Below, piece after piece: positions 36,696-48,003 of a stretch of 64,000 nucleotides of DNA. Position 1 is the stretch's first letter; each line of letters opens with the position of its first letter. Both the position numbers and the translations under genes were made by a program. Source of the DNA: Batillaria attramentaria (taxonomy: Eukaryota > Mollusca > Gastropoda > Batillariidae); contig JACVVK020000172.1 of assembly GCA_018292915.2 (NCBI GenBank), positions 124,001 to 188,000 of the forward strand, read 5' to 3'. The notes beneath the pieces were generated by a model. The model searched no databases, was not told the origin of the DNA, and saw only the letters and a list, made by a program, of their open reading frames with translations.

Positions 36696-36795
36696 AATTT
36701 TTTTTCTTTGGCTCGTTTTGACATGGAACACTAAATACAAGATTCTTAAACTCCAATTCAGGAAAGGAAAAGAATTCCGTTATTAATTATAGGTG

Positions 36796-36907
36796 TTTTA
36801 TCTCGGTTTCTTCGCTCGAGACGCCCGCGAACTGAACTGACCCAGCACACACGCTCACGTGAATCACGTACATTCTATCACACACCGAACATCAACATGT
36901 TACAACG
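36796..36907 (+). repeat. Dispersed repeat with relative at 61171-61281
   Basis: Shares 'gcgaactgaac', 'acgctcacgtgaatcac', 'cattct.tcacaca' and 'gaacat' blocks in the same order and spacing with 61171-61281. Family unknown. Confidence 0.65.
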
Positions 36908-39100
36908 CAAAAGGTCAGCTTAGCCATTTAAGCTTCGGAATTTAAATTGTTTCTTTTGAATTTGTCGGCTGAAAATTTCTAAAGCACTACCACGAGGCCC
37001 TGGGACAGAAATCGAGCGGGAAACCACGTCAGAGCTCCGCGAATGTCGGCGTAGGTTCATGAGTCGAGCATTGACGAGTGCCACTTTCCGCTCCTACTCC
37101 ATCACGCCTCGTCACTGTCGCCAAGGTGAAAAGGTCACGAGGGGTCGCGACAGGGACGGGAGTGAGTAGAGAAGTTGCTTGCGCATAAAATCGCTAAGTA
37201 GGTGGCATCTTCAGCAGCCCTCCCCCCCCCTCCCCCCTCCACCCACCCCCGCCTCCGTCCACTGAGCGTCTGTGCCTACGTCAGACACAATACTGTCGTT
37301 CAGGTGCGTGTGAGGCTGATGTCACACGGAAGTGTTTTTGGTCTGAACAAAACGCGAACATGGTGTATCTCCGTGTTTCTCGTAATTTAGGCAAAGTCGC
37401 TCCCTATTTCATGACTGAGGCAATTTCACAAATGAGACACGACATATACAAAAACTCATGCATATTGTATGCCATTCGTTCGAAGTCACACAGCACAGAG
37501 GACAAGGCAACATACGGAGTCAGCACAACTGTTAACTGCCCTAGCACCTCTTTGTCTCAAGTGCCACCTAAACCGCTATCTAAAGCAAACACAGCGTCAG
37601 AACAGTGCCCTCAATAAAAGTGGATTGGAATGTAAGCAGTCCAGTTTACTGTGTGAGCGACGGGGCGACAGTAAAACCTTTAAGTCTCTTCTCTCCTCAT
37701 AATGTGGTACCATACCGAGATAACGTACTAACGTGGCAGGGAGAAACCTTCCCTACTCAAGAATTTATATGTAAACGTGACTGTCCAGGGCCGCACAATA
37801 GTTCAATAGCACAATAGTTCAAGTTCGCTATCTCTCGACTTTTAAGTTATTTTGTCTGGTTCATTCACTTATTTAGCATTTAGTATCAGTCAGTACACCA
37901 ACAGATGGTGCAGCTTTGAAGCATAGACTCATGAAGATAATAATTTCCAGAACAAGAATTTCAAGTTCAGCCAATCAGAACACAGGTCAAACTTCACTGC
38001 GGCCCTGAAAGCTTTCACATAAAAATTGAAAATAAAACAAAGGAAGAAAGAAACAAACAAACGACAAAAACAAAGATTGTTCAAACAGCCCATCATAATG
38101 AAACCTCTTTAACACGAAAACAACTTAGGACAGTATATATTAATATGGTATGATGAAAGCATTCATTGTTGGGTGACTCTTACAGTCTGATAGGTAGAAA
38201 AAGGGTCGATCTGGGTGAACGTGACCCATTCAGCTCTTGCTCTCCAAAGCACCCAAACAGAATGACTTCGGCGACAACTACAGAACTTCATATATTTGTT
38301 TAGCTCTATGGCGGCGACAACCGGCACAGCTTCTGAGTGGCCAGGGTGCGGACAAGGGCCGTGTGACGTGAGACAATGAGGCTAGTTATCTCCCCTGTCG
38401 AAAGAGCTCTCCAGGCGCGGAGCAGACCACAACACGTCATCTTAGATCCACGCGCGACACTTCCATTCACGTCCCTAGCGCCCACAGGCGTAAGTGGAGA
38501 AACAGTTAGTCTCTTGTTGTCGAGATATGCCCCACGGGTGTCAGTCAAGACGACGGATATTTTTCTCGTGCTACTACGATTCAATAATTTTGACGACGCT
38601 TGCTCTCATTTACAGCGAACAGTTACCTGTTGTTGTTTTTATTATTATTATTAGAACCGCCATGGCGGTGTTGTGCAAACTTGTTGTTTAATGGCTCTTG
38701 CACGTTTTCAGTTAATACATGTGAGTATTCTTCGATCAAATGGCAAAAACGGTATTTGTGTCACATCAACAAGAAATCATAGTAAGTCATAACTGAATAG
38801 TCCCCTCGACAAACTCTCAGTCAGTCGGGCCGTCCTAAAAGAATGTCCCGTTAGTTTTTAAATGTGAGCAAACACACGTTTTTTCATTGCTGCAGCCTCG
38901 TTCTCAGTCGTCTCTGCTGAATATACGGCCCCTTTCTTTCAAACGGACAAAACCGAAATCCAGTAAAAAAAAAAAAAAAAAAACAACCCCAGTTTGAAAC
39001 ATGAGTAACACCGGAAACTGGGACATCCTCGGATATCGGTTTATCGGTGAGAAAGCGGCGTTTCTCAATCAGAAAACGACTTTAACTAACGCGTTACCGG
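36908..39100. other. Non-coding segment, no convincing gene
   Basis: C-rich 37221-37252 and poly-A 38965-38982. Facing open frames of 92 codons on both strands at 38306-38654 were considered. They contain the common motif ctagttatctcccctg (38383-38398) and look like a dispersed repeat rather than a gene. Confidence 0.4.
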
Positions 39101-39280
39101 ACGCTCATATTACAAACAAACATGAGACGCTCATATTACAAACATGAGACGCTCATATTACAAACATGAGACGCTCATATTACAAACATGAGACGCTCAT
39201 ATTACAAACATGAGACGCTCATATTACAAACATGAGACGCTCATATTACAAACATGAGACGCTCATATTACAAACAAACG
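39101..39280. repeat. 22-bp tandem repeat, 8 copies
   Basis: The unit acgctcatattacaaacatgag repeats without spacers from 39101 to 39280. The first and last copies carry an extra 'caaa'. It is head-to-tail and spacer-free, so it is a minisatellite and not a CRISPR-like array. Confidence 0.95.
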
Positions 39281-41162
39281 GTTGTACATGAGGGTAAACG
39301 TCGTCGAAACTTTTGAGTCTGATCATCATCAACAACAACAACAAAAGCAATCTTGACAATACTTTAACATAAGATCAGAGTTCTCTGACAAAGCTTAACG
39401 TGAGACCAATTGTCGTGGAAACTTTTGAATCGGAGTAACACAGGAAAGACACCCGGGCCATTTTGATTAACCTCCGTATGTCCGGACGAAGGAGAGTCGC
39501 GTTCATTACTGTACTCAATGGAAATGACACAACTGATTGTTCAAACTTTCAATGGACAAGCGTGAAAACTGAGGGTTGTTCTCCACACAAGGACTTGAAA
39601 AGGAGTCTTCAACACTCTCCTAGTGTGTGATTAGTCATTAAGCAGCCATTTGAACGGCACGGCAGCGGACCTTAATAGATAGTTTATTCCAACTTTAGAC
39701 CAGTCGTGACGTGTTACATGTCCCGGATGTCATTCTTGTCATGTGACACATACCAGCTTGCTTGTCTTGTACAGCGATTACATCACTTACATAATCTATA
39801 ATTAAACACGTTTCACGTGCTTGGCTGACCACATCCGATTTCCCCAAGTTGTGGGGTCTTTAAACTTTAAACTAAACCTTCATTGCTTAAAAAAAAAAAA
39901 AAAAAACTTTCATGAATTTTCTTCATTGCCGGTTTCAGTGTATGAATTTTCTTCATTGTTTCAGTGTATCCGTACCGTTTAGTTTCAAGTTTAAACGAAA
40001 TTTGTCCGCAGCGCACAATGCACATTTCACGTCATTAATTAAGAGTGATATCAAAACATGATTATTTCACTCTTTTGTTCATTTGATCATAATTCTACTT
40101 CCCTGCACCGAGCATCGCTTTTTCATGAAACTGACCATGCCGGGGATTTTGGGCGACAAGGGATACCATACACAGCATGTCACAGCCCTCAGGCTCCTCC
40201 CCTGTTTCCGCTAGTGGGACATTCTTTCAGGGCGGCCGGACTGAATGAGAGTTTATCGAGTGGACTTCTCGGCTACTATGCTGTGGCAAAGTACCGTTGA
40301 AGTATAATGCCGTGTGTTGCCATTCGGAGGGGTATACATATTACTGATACCAAATCAGTTACAACGTGCGATGGAAACTGATAAACTGAAACTGACGTAA
40401 CATGTTTGCGGCACAATAGCGTCCTATCAGTTCACTGAAATAACTGTCACTGACTGACCGCCCACGCAAAACACTAGCCGAGACAAAACAGCAGCAAAAA
40501 GGAATCATGACAACTAGTTTTAGTTTGCCTTTGTCATTTTGGCAAAATAAAACTTGAGCTAACGCCAACGACAACGCTTCAGAGAAAAACTTGACTGAAT
40601 GAATACACCTTGAAAGTTCTAATAACTTGTCTTATTTTTCTGTGGTTCCAGTTGTGACTCAAATCAGTTTTCTGTTTCGTCTCAGTCCCGCCGCAGGCTG
40701 TGCCATACTAACAGGATTGACGCGGATGGCGACTGATCTGCCTTTTCGATTAGGGCCGATAAAAAACGCAGCGAAACACTGACGTACACAACTGAACAGC
40801 CGAGCCGATCCAAACCAGTTCTGACCAGCAAAAACCGAATTTCCCCATACAAAGCGCAGACCGCCGTTGTAAAACCGCGCGCAGCGCATGCCGCAGGCTC
40901 CATACTGCTCCTTTCACTTTCTGGGTCCATCATTGTGCAGATGCAGGAACGTCTGTCAGTAGCAGACGACACAGCTGACAGAAGGCGGGAAATTGAAGTC
41001 GCGATATGTTTCCTTTTTTGTTGCATGCTGGTGACAGGCACATGGCCTACAGACATTAGTGCGGACAATTATACGTGAGGCTAGCGTGGCTATTTTCGTC
41101 TAGCGCTTTATTGGTCTGATTGTTCTGTCTTTCAGGAAGGCACGTCAGTCTACATGCAGGCG
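39281..41162. other. Non-coding segment, no confirmed gene
   Basis: A short plus-strand frame at 40941-41078 encodes a charged start followed by one hydrophobic segment and is discussed as a finding. Otherwise no exon or repeat family is recognised; poly-A at 39889-39905. Confidence 0.4.

Positions 41163-41257
<95 letters not shown>
41163..41257. repeat. (TC)n-(CA)n compound microsatellite
   Basis: About 10 TC units then about 37 CA units with one AAA interruption; separated by about 65 bp containing a short (CAGA)n from the larger CA block. Confidence 0.95.
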
Positions 41258-41258
<1 letters not shown>

Positions 41259-41324
41259 CGACTGAGTATGCTATCACAGCCCGGACAGACAGACAGACAC
41301 ACACCCCGTGACACTAATGCCGCA

Positions 41325-41391
<67 letters not shown>

Positions 41392-41449
41392 TGACACACA
41401 CACACACACGGCACACACACACTGTGACACACACACACACACACACTGT

Positions 41450-41510
<61 letters not shown>

Positions 41511-41511
41511 T

Positions 41512-41590
<79 letters not shown>

Positions 41591-41704
41591 CACACACACA
41601 CACTGTGACACACACACACACACACACTGTGACACACACACACACACCATGACACACACACACACACACACACACACTGTGACACACACACACACACACA
41701 CTGT

Positions 41705-41757
<53 letters not shown>

Positions 41758-41876
41758 CATGACATACACACCATGACACACACACACCATGACACACACA
41801 CACACACACACCATCACACACACACACACACTGTGACACACACACACACACACACACTGTGACACACACACACTGT

Positions 41877-41921
<45 letters not shown>

Positions 41922-42041
41922 TGACACACACACACTGTGACACACACACACACACACTGTGACACACACACACACACACTGTGACACACACACACACACA
42001 CACACTGTGACACTCACACACACACACACACACACACACAC
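41325..42041. repeat. (CA)n block of about 700 bp with periodic CTGTGA / CATGA interruptions
   Basis: A (CA)n domain is punctuated about 20 times by variants ctgtga, cggca, ccatga and ccatca, giving a variable-length higher-order pattern (CA)n-CTGTGA. The minus-strand open frames of 160-290 codons are repeat translations of Cys-Val type and are not genes. Confidence 0.95.
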
Positions 42042-42256
42042 CTGGTCCTCAGACTCCTCAGGATGATTTTCCTCCCCGGCAGCTACACTAAACTTGTTTG
42101 TCAGTAACAGGAGATCGCCCTACATAAATCAGACCATGTCGGGTCTTCTCTTATAGAGGAGCAAAGGCTGGATTGCTTTTCGACCATCTTCAAACAAAAA
42201 GAACAGGAAGTCAAAAAGAACCCGGAAGCTGTTTCCATAGCAACTTATATTTGAAT

Positions 42257-42300
42257 TCTCTCTCTCTCTCCCCTCTCTCTCTCTCCCTCTGTGTGTGTGT

Positions 42301-42373
<73 letters not shown>
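42257..42373. repeat. (CT)n-(GT)n compound microsatellite
   Basis: About 33 bases of CT-rich sequence then about 80 bases of (GT)n with one CA interruption. Confidence 0.95.
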
Positions 42374-42374
<1 letters not shown>

Positions 42375-43902
42375 CTGCCATGTTCTTGTTATTTCTTTAG
42401 TGGGAAGCGCTCGACAACAGTATAATTTGCCATTTACATCCGAGAATAAAGGGTATACAGAGATGTCATTGTGCTCGTTTAAAAAACCACCATATCTCAC
42501 ACTTCAACCAAAGAAACTGTACATTATGAAACGAGGCAGACCATCCACTGAAAATGTTTCTTCACAAATAGGAAGTTGCTACTTACACTGAGGTTCAACT
42601 CCTTCTCTGATCTGCTTCGTTTGAGTCGCTACAATTTCTTCCGTGTATTTTCACAAAGTCTGTCATTATCTGCTGTGGGCGGTTGCATCCGGTGAAAATC
42701 TCGCTATGGACACACTCAACCGGTGTTACACACGAATATTACTACCCACCGATGATAACTCCGCGGCATTTTGGCATACGCAAGATTGACACTTTTGCAC
42801 GTTTGCTTGACTATCGCCCGATATAAATTTCTAGGTTCAGGGAAGACATTGTTTTAAAACAGTTGTGCATGTGATTGCGCTTATACGCGTGAAATATTCT
42901 GTCTAAGGGTTAGCAGAGTTTTAAATCAAATGCGGTACACCGACGCTTGCTTGTCGTGCGAACGAGAAGGTCAACGGCCAGTAGCGCTAAGAGTTAGATG
43001 TGTGATGAAACTGGGTGTCCCGGTGTCGTTTTTACAGGGGAGTCCAGCAGGTTTGTGACACCGGCAATATCGACGTAAGTTGGGGGGGGGGGGGTAATTT
43101 CATCAAGGAAGGGGGGGTAATTTCATCAAGGAACAAGGAAAAGCGAAACAATCGACTATGACATTAAGGGCACGACTTTAAAGGGAGGTCATTCTGGCCT
43201 TTTTTATTTTTGGAAGTGTAGAAAAGTATGAAAATCGTCACTGCGTTTTCTATAACTATCAAACTCTACATCCCACGAATACTGTGTATAGTGTATACTT
43301 CCTGATTACGTCAGCTTCATGCCAAGAGAGTTGCGACAGTCGCTCCCCTGATCCGAATGTCTCACTTCAGGTGTCGTGCCTTTAACAGGCTCAATATGTC
43401 AATGAGTCCCGGCGTTGCCGGTCCTGTTTGAGTGTGAGAATAATAAGGGCAAATCAGAACGAGCGAGGATCCGTTACAGTTCGGTTCGTCAGAAAGTCGT
43501 CTCTCTGCATGCAAGGCTTTGGTTCCCGGTGTGGAGACATGGAAGTGTGGTCCTGAACAGATAAACTTGATGTTGTCTGACAGTTAGCTCTGTACCTGAG
43601 GACGTGGAAAAAAACTTTGAACGATTCAGACTTGTTGGCGAGATTAAAAAAAAGAAAAAAAAGAAGGGTGCTTATGGCAGTGTGAGATTTGTAACTTATC
43701 TGTCACATTGAAGGATACATGTATTGTGGCAGACTTGTCTGTCTGGATTGAACTGTGTTGACTGGACTGTTCAGTTTGGATAGATACCCCTGCCGCTCAA
43801 AGCCTACCCGGCAGCGCCTCGTCAAATCATTCTTGTGGCAGGGACGTTAAACTCCGACCAACCAAGCAGCCAGCCAAGCGACCCAGGACTACACTGACCA
43901 TC
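42374..43902. other. Non-coding segment, no convincing gene
   Basis: A strong minus-strand donor-like sequence (CAGT|GTAAGT) is present near 42585-42592, but no long upstream exon accompanies it. Poly-G at 43082-43094. The 3' part (about 43790-43865) contains 'gggacgttaaactcc', the tail motif of the local SINEs. Confidence 0.35.
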
Positions 43903-44094
43903 ATGCCGGTGTCTAGGTTACCGGGGACCGTGCAAGCGGTAATGACCGCCCTGCTGAAAGACAAAACACCGACGTCATGGCAGATCGTGGAGGACGGGCA
44001 GGTTACCGTCGTCACTATCAGGATGACGTCATCAGGCTCCTCCAATAAGAGGAAGTCCAGTGACCCCAAGACAGAGACCCCTCAACAACAGTGA
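43903..44094 (+). CDS. Possible exon or retroelement ORF fragment, unknown
   Basis: A 63-codon frame from an ATG reads like real protein: a predicted amphipathic start, a central 'LLKDKTPTSWQIVEDGQVTV' block, a basic Ser-rich stretch and a Gln-rich end at a stop codon. Codon use is balanced and GC-rich compared with the flanks. Segments of this general type occur at the start of ORF1-like proteins of molluscan mobile elements, but I cannot name a family with confidence. A SINE-like sequence follows at once, and another coding-like piece lies at 44633-44780 on the same strand. It could be a degenerate transposon gene or a lineage-specific exon. Confidence 0.3.
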   Translation: MPVSRLPGTVQAVMTALLKDKTPTSWQIVEDGQVTVVTIRMTSSGSSNKRKSSDPKTETPQQQ

Positions 44095-44099
44095 CATGC

Positions 44100-44260
44100 T
44101 TGGCCTTAGGCCGGGCACGTGCACAGGGCTTTTAATGGCTGGGTCGTGGGTTCCAATCCCGGCTCGTAGACAAAAATGAGTGCTCTTCCTCTGTGCCATG
44201 TCATTCAGTGGTGTCACCGGCCCGGCCTTATGTGATGGGAACCAACTTTGAATTCGTAGA
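44100..44260 (+). mobile_element. tRNA-derived SINE-like sequence
   Basis: B box 'gggttccaatccc' (44148-44160) is preceded by an A-box-like region about 40 bp upstream. The body ends with 'tgtgatgggaa', comparable to 'tatgtggtggaaaa' in the main SINE family. Diverged copy. Confidence 0.5.
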
Positions 44261-44632
44261 CAACCAGCTACTGTGCATTTTGACTTGTGCTCCAGTAAAG
44301 GGAAGGAACTGATGTAGACACTGGCTGTTTTGCATGTGCAAACTTTATCATTATCAGGGAAAGTGTCCCTTTAAAAATGACAGTGGTAAAGTAGTACTCA
44401 CAGCTATCAGTGTGTGCGTAAAGTCTGGCGTGAACGTCAAGTTCTTGTGCAGCAGTTTGTAAGTACACTGACTATTCATCTCAACAAAAAGATACAATAA
44501 AAGCAGCATTAGCCATCTCCAACTGGCTTCTGATGAAGACATATGCCGCTGACTGCCAGTATAGGCGTCACCTTGAACCCTCTGATAGCCTCCCTTACCC
44601 TGCCGCAGCCGCCAAGCGTCATCGTGTGACTG

Positions 44633-44780
44633 ATGACCTACAGAGATAAGACAGGGGCGGCGGAGATTGCTGGGATAAATGACGAGGTGACGACATGTAT
44701 CGTCCCGGAGGAGCCCGCCAAGTGGCTCACAGTGGCGACGGACAGGGTGTCAGTTTCATATTCACAGGTCAGCTTACCCA
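44633..44780 (+). CDS. Possible exon, unknown
   Basis: The plus-strand frame of about 45 residues up to a donor-like CACAG|GTCAGC near 44764-44774 has balanced, GC-rich, protein-like codon content. There is an in-frame stop two codons before the first ATG and no obvious acceptor, so the start is uncertain. No family recognised. It may belong with the fragment at 43903-44094. Confidence 0.2.
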
Positions 44781-44860
44781 ACAAATCTTCGTGTGGTTAC
44801 ACCCTCACTCACTGTAGCTTTCGGCTTCAATGTTTAGGCAAGGCAAGTTCCGCACTTGTC

Positions 44861-45030
44861 GGGGAGCCGGGGTGGTCGAATGGTAGAGCGTTGGACTTCT
44901 AATGCTCGGGACGTGAGTTCGATCCCGGCTGGGGCCAAATATTTGTGCTGGCTTTTTCATCGTTGCCTCGTCTTTGATATCACCCTATGTGGTGGAAAAG
45001 GACGTTAAACCCCCAAACACCCACCCACCC
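44861..45030 (+). mobile_element. Full-length tRNA-derived SINE (170 bp) with target-site duplication
   Basis: A box 'tggtcgaatgg' (44873-44883) and B box 'gagttcgatcc' (44915-44925) lie in a tRNA-like head. An unrelated body follows (ggccaaatatttgtgctgg, gatatcaccc, ggtggaaaaggacgttaaac) and a (CACC)n-type 3' tail. Flanking direct repeats tccgcac(t/c)tgtc at 44849-44860 and 45031-45042 mark the target-site duplication. This is the best reference copy of the main SINE family of this window. It is transcribed by RNA polymerase III from internal boxes and mobilised by a partner LINE. Confidence 0.9.
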
Positions 45031-45079
45031 TCCGCACCTGTCACCCATGTATACTGTCTTAGCAAAGCAACAGACTCCT

Positions 45080-45545
45080 GCAAACGCAATGTTTCATTTA
45101 TTTATTTCATTTGTTTTAGTTAGTTAGATATTCGGTCAGGTGGTTAGTTATAGTTATATCATTGTAACTGTCGTCTGCTGTTAGTTAGTTATTGTTAAAA
45201 GAAGATTTTCTTTCATTTGTTTTATTTTCGTTTTAGTTAAATATTTGGTCAGGTGGTTAGTTATAGTTATTTCATTGGTACTGTCGTGTGCTGGTTAGTT
45301 AGTTATTCTTAACGGTTCTATTTCATTTGTTTTGTTTTCGTTTTAGTTTGTTAGATATTCGGTCGGACGGTTAGTTATAGTTATTTCATTGTAACTGCCG
45401 GCTGCTGTTAGTTATTGTTAAAAGAAGATTTTCTTTCATTTGTTTTGTTTTCGTTTTAGATCAGTATTTGGTCAGGTGGTTAGTTATAATTATTTCATTG
45501 GTACTTTCTTGTGCGGGTTAGGTAGTTATTCTTAACAGAAGGTCT
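45080..45545. repeat. Degenerate tandem repeat, about 105-115 bp period, 4 copies
   Basis: The block 'ggtcaggtggttagttatag' recurs near 45133, 45247, 45361 (diverged) and 45469, each followed by 'tatttcattg.tact.tc' and a T-rich 'tttcatttgttttgttttcg' segment. No coding content. Confidence 0.8.
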
Positions 45546-46573
45546 TATGGACAAGCAACTTTTTATGAGGTAACACCCAGCACATAGCTTTCAGCTTCGA
45601 TGTCCTGCAAGACAAGTTTACTTGTCCCCCTTCTACATTGTCTCATTTACCCGCAGATATCTGCTGATGCCGGAACGCATCCGTAACAATTTATCATTCA
45701 GTCATTTAGTTCTAGTAGATAGTAAAATAGTTCTTTGTTACACCCAGTCGTGTGTTGAGTTAGTTATTTAGTTGGCTAATTCGTTCGTACCGGAAGCATG
45801 ATTCCATTTCAGTCCCGGTTGACTTCCGCTTATTGTATCGCCAGTGGTGAAAACACTGACATAATCAACTGACGTTGTTTGAAACAGAAAACCGTGCCGA
45901 AACGCGTGTGTTCAGCGATAGAAACAGCCTAACGTTACTCAGGGGCAGCATAAAATACTACGTTTTACCTTCATTTTCTGGACAGTATTGAAGCTTACAC
46001 TACATATTCTTTCTTTCCCTTCGGTTCGGAGAACAAAGAGAGACACACTGCATACGCTGTTGTGTGTGTGCTAAGAATCTTGTACCGTACGCCATTTATA
46101 GTCCTTAGTAACTGACTATAATTTTTGTGAATCACTGCACATGTTCTTATGATCGCGTCAAAATCTTCGTAATCTCGTAACTTGGGTGCTGTAACAGAGC
46201 GGCTTGGGCAGAAATGGAGCGGGAAAAGTAACTGACACGCTCATCGGTAAGGGCAGGGGAGGGGAGGGGAGGGGCGTGGTGGAGGGTGTTGATTACCATC
46301 AGACGGCCATCAGAAAGTCATTAGCGTGTGACCAACACAAACTACCTGACACCGACATCAATCGTGCTTGTCACTAGCACCCAACACGTGTTGCAACCAA
46401 CACTCAAACACGACACTGGCCGCGGGTATCCACGGAACTGGATACAGTATCTCCCCTCAGGGGAATATCGGACGATAGACACATACACTGGTGATAGTTC
46501 AGAAAGTGATCATTTCGAGTCAAGCTGAGAATGTATCAAATCGTGGACTGAAAGTCAACGAGACTGCTTGCTA
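45546..46573. other. Non-coding segment, no gene seen
   Basis: Ordinary sequence with a purine tract at 46250-46275. No exon recognised. Confidence 0.35.
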
Positions 46574-46584
46574 GGTATCTGATC

Positions 46585-47612
46585 TTCTTCTTCTTCTTCT
46601 TCTGCGTTCCCTGTTCTGGACTCCGCCTCAGATGATTAGGTTTGTGGTCTTTATATAAGCAGTGGTCTTCAAGAGGTCTGTTTTGCTGCCCCAGAGTTTC
46701 TCTGCCAGTGTGGCTCCGTTCGGCCAGTGTTGTGTCCTTGCTTCTTTGAAGAGGGGGCAGGATGCAGAATGTGTTCCGGGGTTTGAGGGGCTGTTCCGCA
46801 CGGACAGTCTGGTGAGTGTGACAGCCCAAGGCGGCACAGGTGGGCACGCAGTCTGCAGTGTCCAGTTCGTAGTCTGAAGATGGTGGTCTGTTCATAACGC
46901 TGGAGCTGTGGCATCTGGTCGTTAGATGGGGGATTGTGTTGCGCCGTCCAGATTGTCTTGTACTGATGTTTTACCAGAGTCTTGGCTTCTGTGTAGGAGA
47001 CTGCCTGCTGGGGTTGCTCTTTTCTGCTGCCAGACTTGGCCAGTCTGTTTGCCTCTTCGTTTCCTGTGAGACCACAGTGAGCAGGGATCCACTGTACGGC
47101 AACCTTCACCTGTTGTGAGAGGGCAGCTAGAAGGTGCTGTGTGTCTCTTTCCAGCTGCTCACTGGGTGACTGCAGGCTTTGGATGACGGATCTGCAGTCA
47201 GTTAGGAAGACGACGTGTGTGGGCAGGGGGATTCTCTGCCAATGAGCCTGGCAGCTTCTCGGAGAGCATTGACTTCAGCCCTGAAGTTTGTGGATAGTCG
47301 TCCAGCAGGCATGGAGCTTGTTGTGGTGCGGCCATCTGGGTGGCGGATGAGAATCCCGCTTCCTCCATTCCTGACTGCTGAGTCTGCGGACCCGTCAGTA
47401 TAGGCGTGTGTCCAGACTGACATGTTGTAGTCCCGATCCAGCATTTCTAGTGAGAGGGATCTAAGCGTGGCTTGTGGCTGGTCGTCCTTGCTGGTCACTC
47501 CTGGAACATCTGTAACAAGGAGCACCCCTTCCAGGTTGGTGTCCCATTCCTCAGCTGCTTAGAGTGGCTCTTGTTCTTCAGGAGTGGATGGCAGGATGTC
47601 CATGTGTGTTCT
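46585..47612 (-). mobile_element. 5'-truncated non-LTR retrotransposon with RNase H domain, bounded by an 11-bp target-site duplication
   Basis: The element reads on the minus strand and ends in a (GAA)n 3' tail (plus-strand CTT repeat at 46585-46602). The direct repeat ggtatctgatc flanks it exactly at 46574-46584 and 47613-47623, which fixes the boundaries of the 1,028-bp insertion. Only the C-terminal RNase H part of the polyprotein is present, so the copy is 5'-truncated. RNase H downstream of RT is typical of the I/Nimb and related non-LTR clades; the clade is inference. Confidence 0.85.
46669..47525 (-). pseudogene. Retrotransposon RNase H domain, frameshifted
   Basis: Minus-strand frame 47525-47202 carries the first part of an RNase HI fold, with 'YTDGSA' (first Asp) and 'FRAEVNAL' (Glu). 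A single frameshift near 47225, at a C/G run, moves to the frame ending at 46669. That frame has 'LTDCRSV' (second Asp), 'WIPAHCGLTGNEEAN' and a Cys/His block resembling the C-terminal zinc-knuckle of such elements. The usual Asp in the GNExAD motif is Asn here and the last Cys of the knuckle is missing. With the frameshift and truncation this copy is inactive. Confidence 0.85.
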
Positions 47613-47623
47613 GGTATCTGATC

Positions 47624-47893
47624 AAATTTATCCACGTAGAGTCGAGATGAATGGTTGGTTGCATGATCACCCTGTGCTGAAAGGTGATTTGTTTTGTCTC
47701 ATAGTCATTACTGGCCTATAGGTGGTTGAGGTGATTCAGGCCGCCCTAACATCACTGGATGAGCCACTGTGGGTACATGCGGATCAAACCTACAATAGGG
47801 GAGGGGAGTGATGTGGTAGACCAGTATACAGGAGGCAAGCCGGTGTGAGAACAAACAAACAAACGAACGCACGACTGAAGGAACAAACGAACG
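47624..47893. other. Non-coding segment with (AACAAACG)n-like tetranucleotides
   Basis: Irregular caaa/cgaa tetranucleotides at 47850-47895 flank the next SINE fragment. Confidence 0.4.
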
Positions 47894-48003
47894 AGGGGCG
47901 TGGGTGGGTGTTCGAGAGTTTAACGTCCTTTCCCACCACGTATGGGTGATATCAAAGACGGGGCAAATAAGGCCAGCACAAATATTTGTCCCCAGCCCGC
48001 CGG
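47894..48003 (-). mobile_element. tRNA-derived SINE, 5'-truncated
   Basis: Minus-strand copy of the main family. It retains the body and tail (ggggacaaatatttgtgctgg, gatatcaccc, gtgggaaaggacgtt) but lacks the tRNA-like head with A and B boxes. Flanking gaacgaacga-type sequence could be the target duplication but is itself repetitive. Confidence 0.75.

Noticed and set aside
38306..38654. Facing 92-codon frames on both strands
   Set aside because: The overlap on both strands and the common cttatctccc-type motif suggest a dispersed repeat; no domain was recognised.
39101..39280. CRISPR-like array
   Set aside because: 22-bp units are head-to-tail without spacers, and the genome is eukaryotic.
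41150..42041. Minus-strand open frames of up to 287 codons (Cys-Val rich)
   Set aside because: Pure translation of (CA)n/(TG)n repeats; the same kind of product appears at every CA microsatellite in the window.
42374..42600. Plus-strand continuation frame after the (GT)n at 42290
   Set aside because: An acceptor-like TTTCTTTAG and some protein-like residues are present, but frame choice is ambiguous and no donor or family supports an exon.
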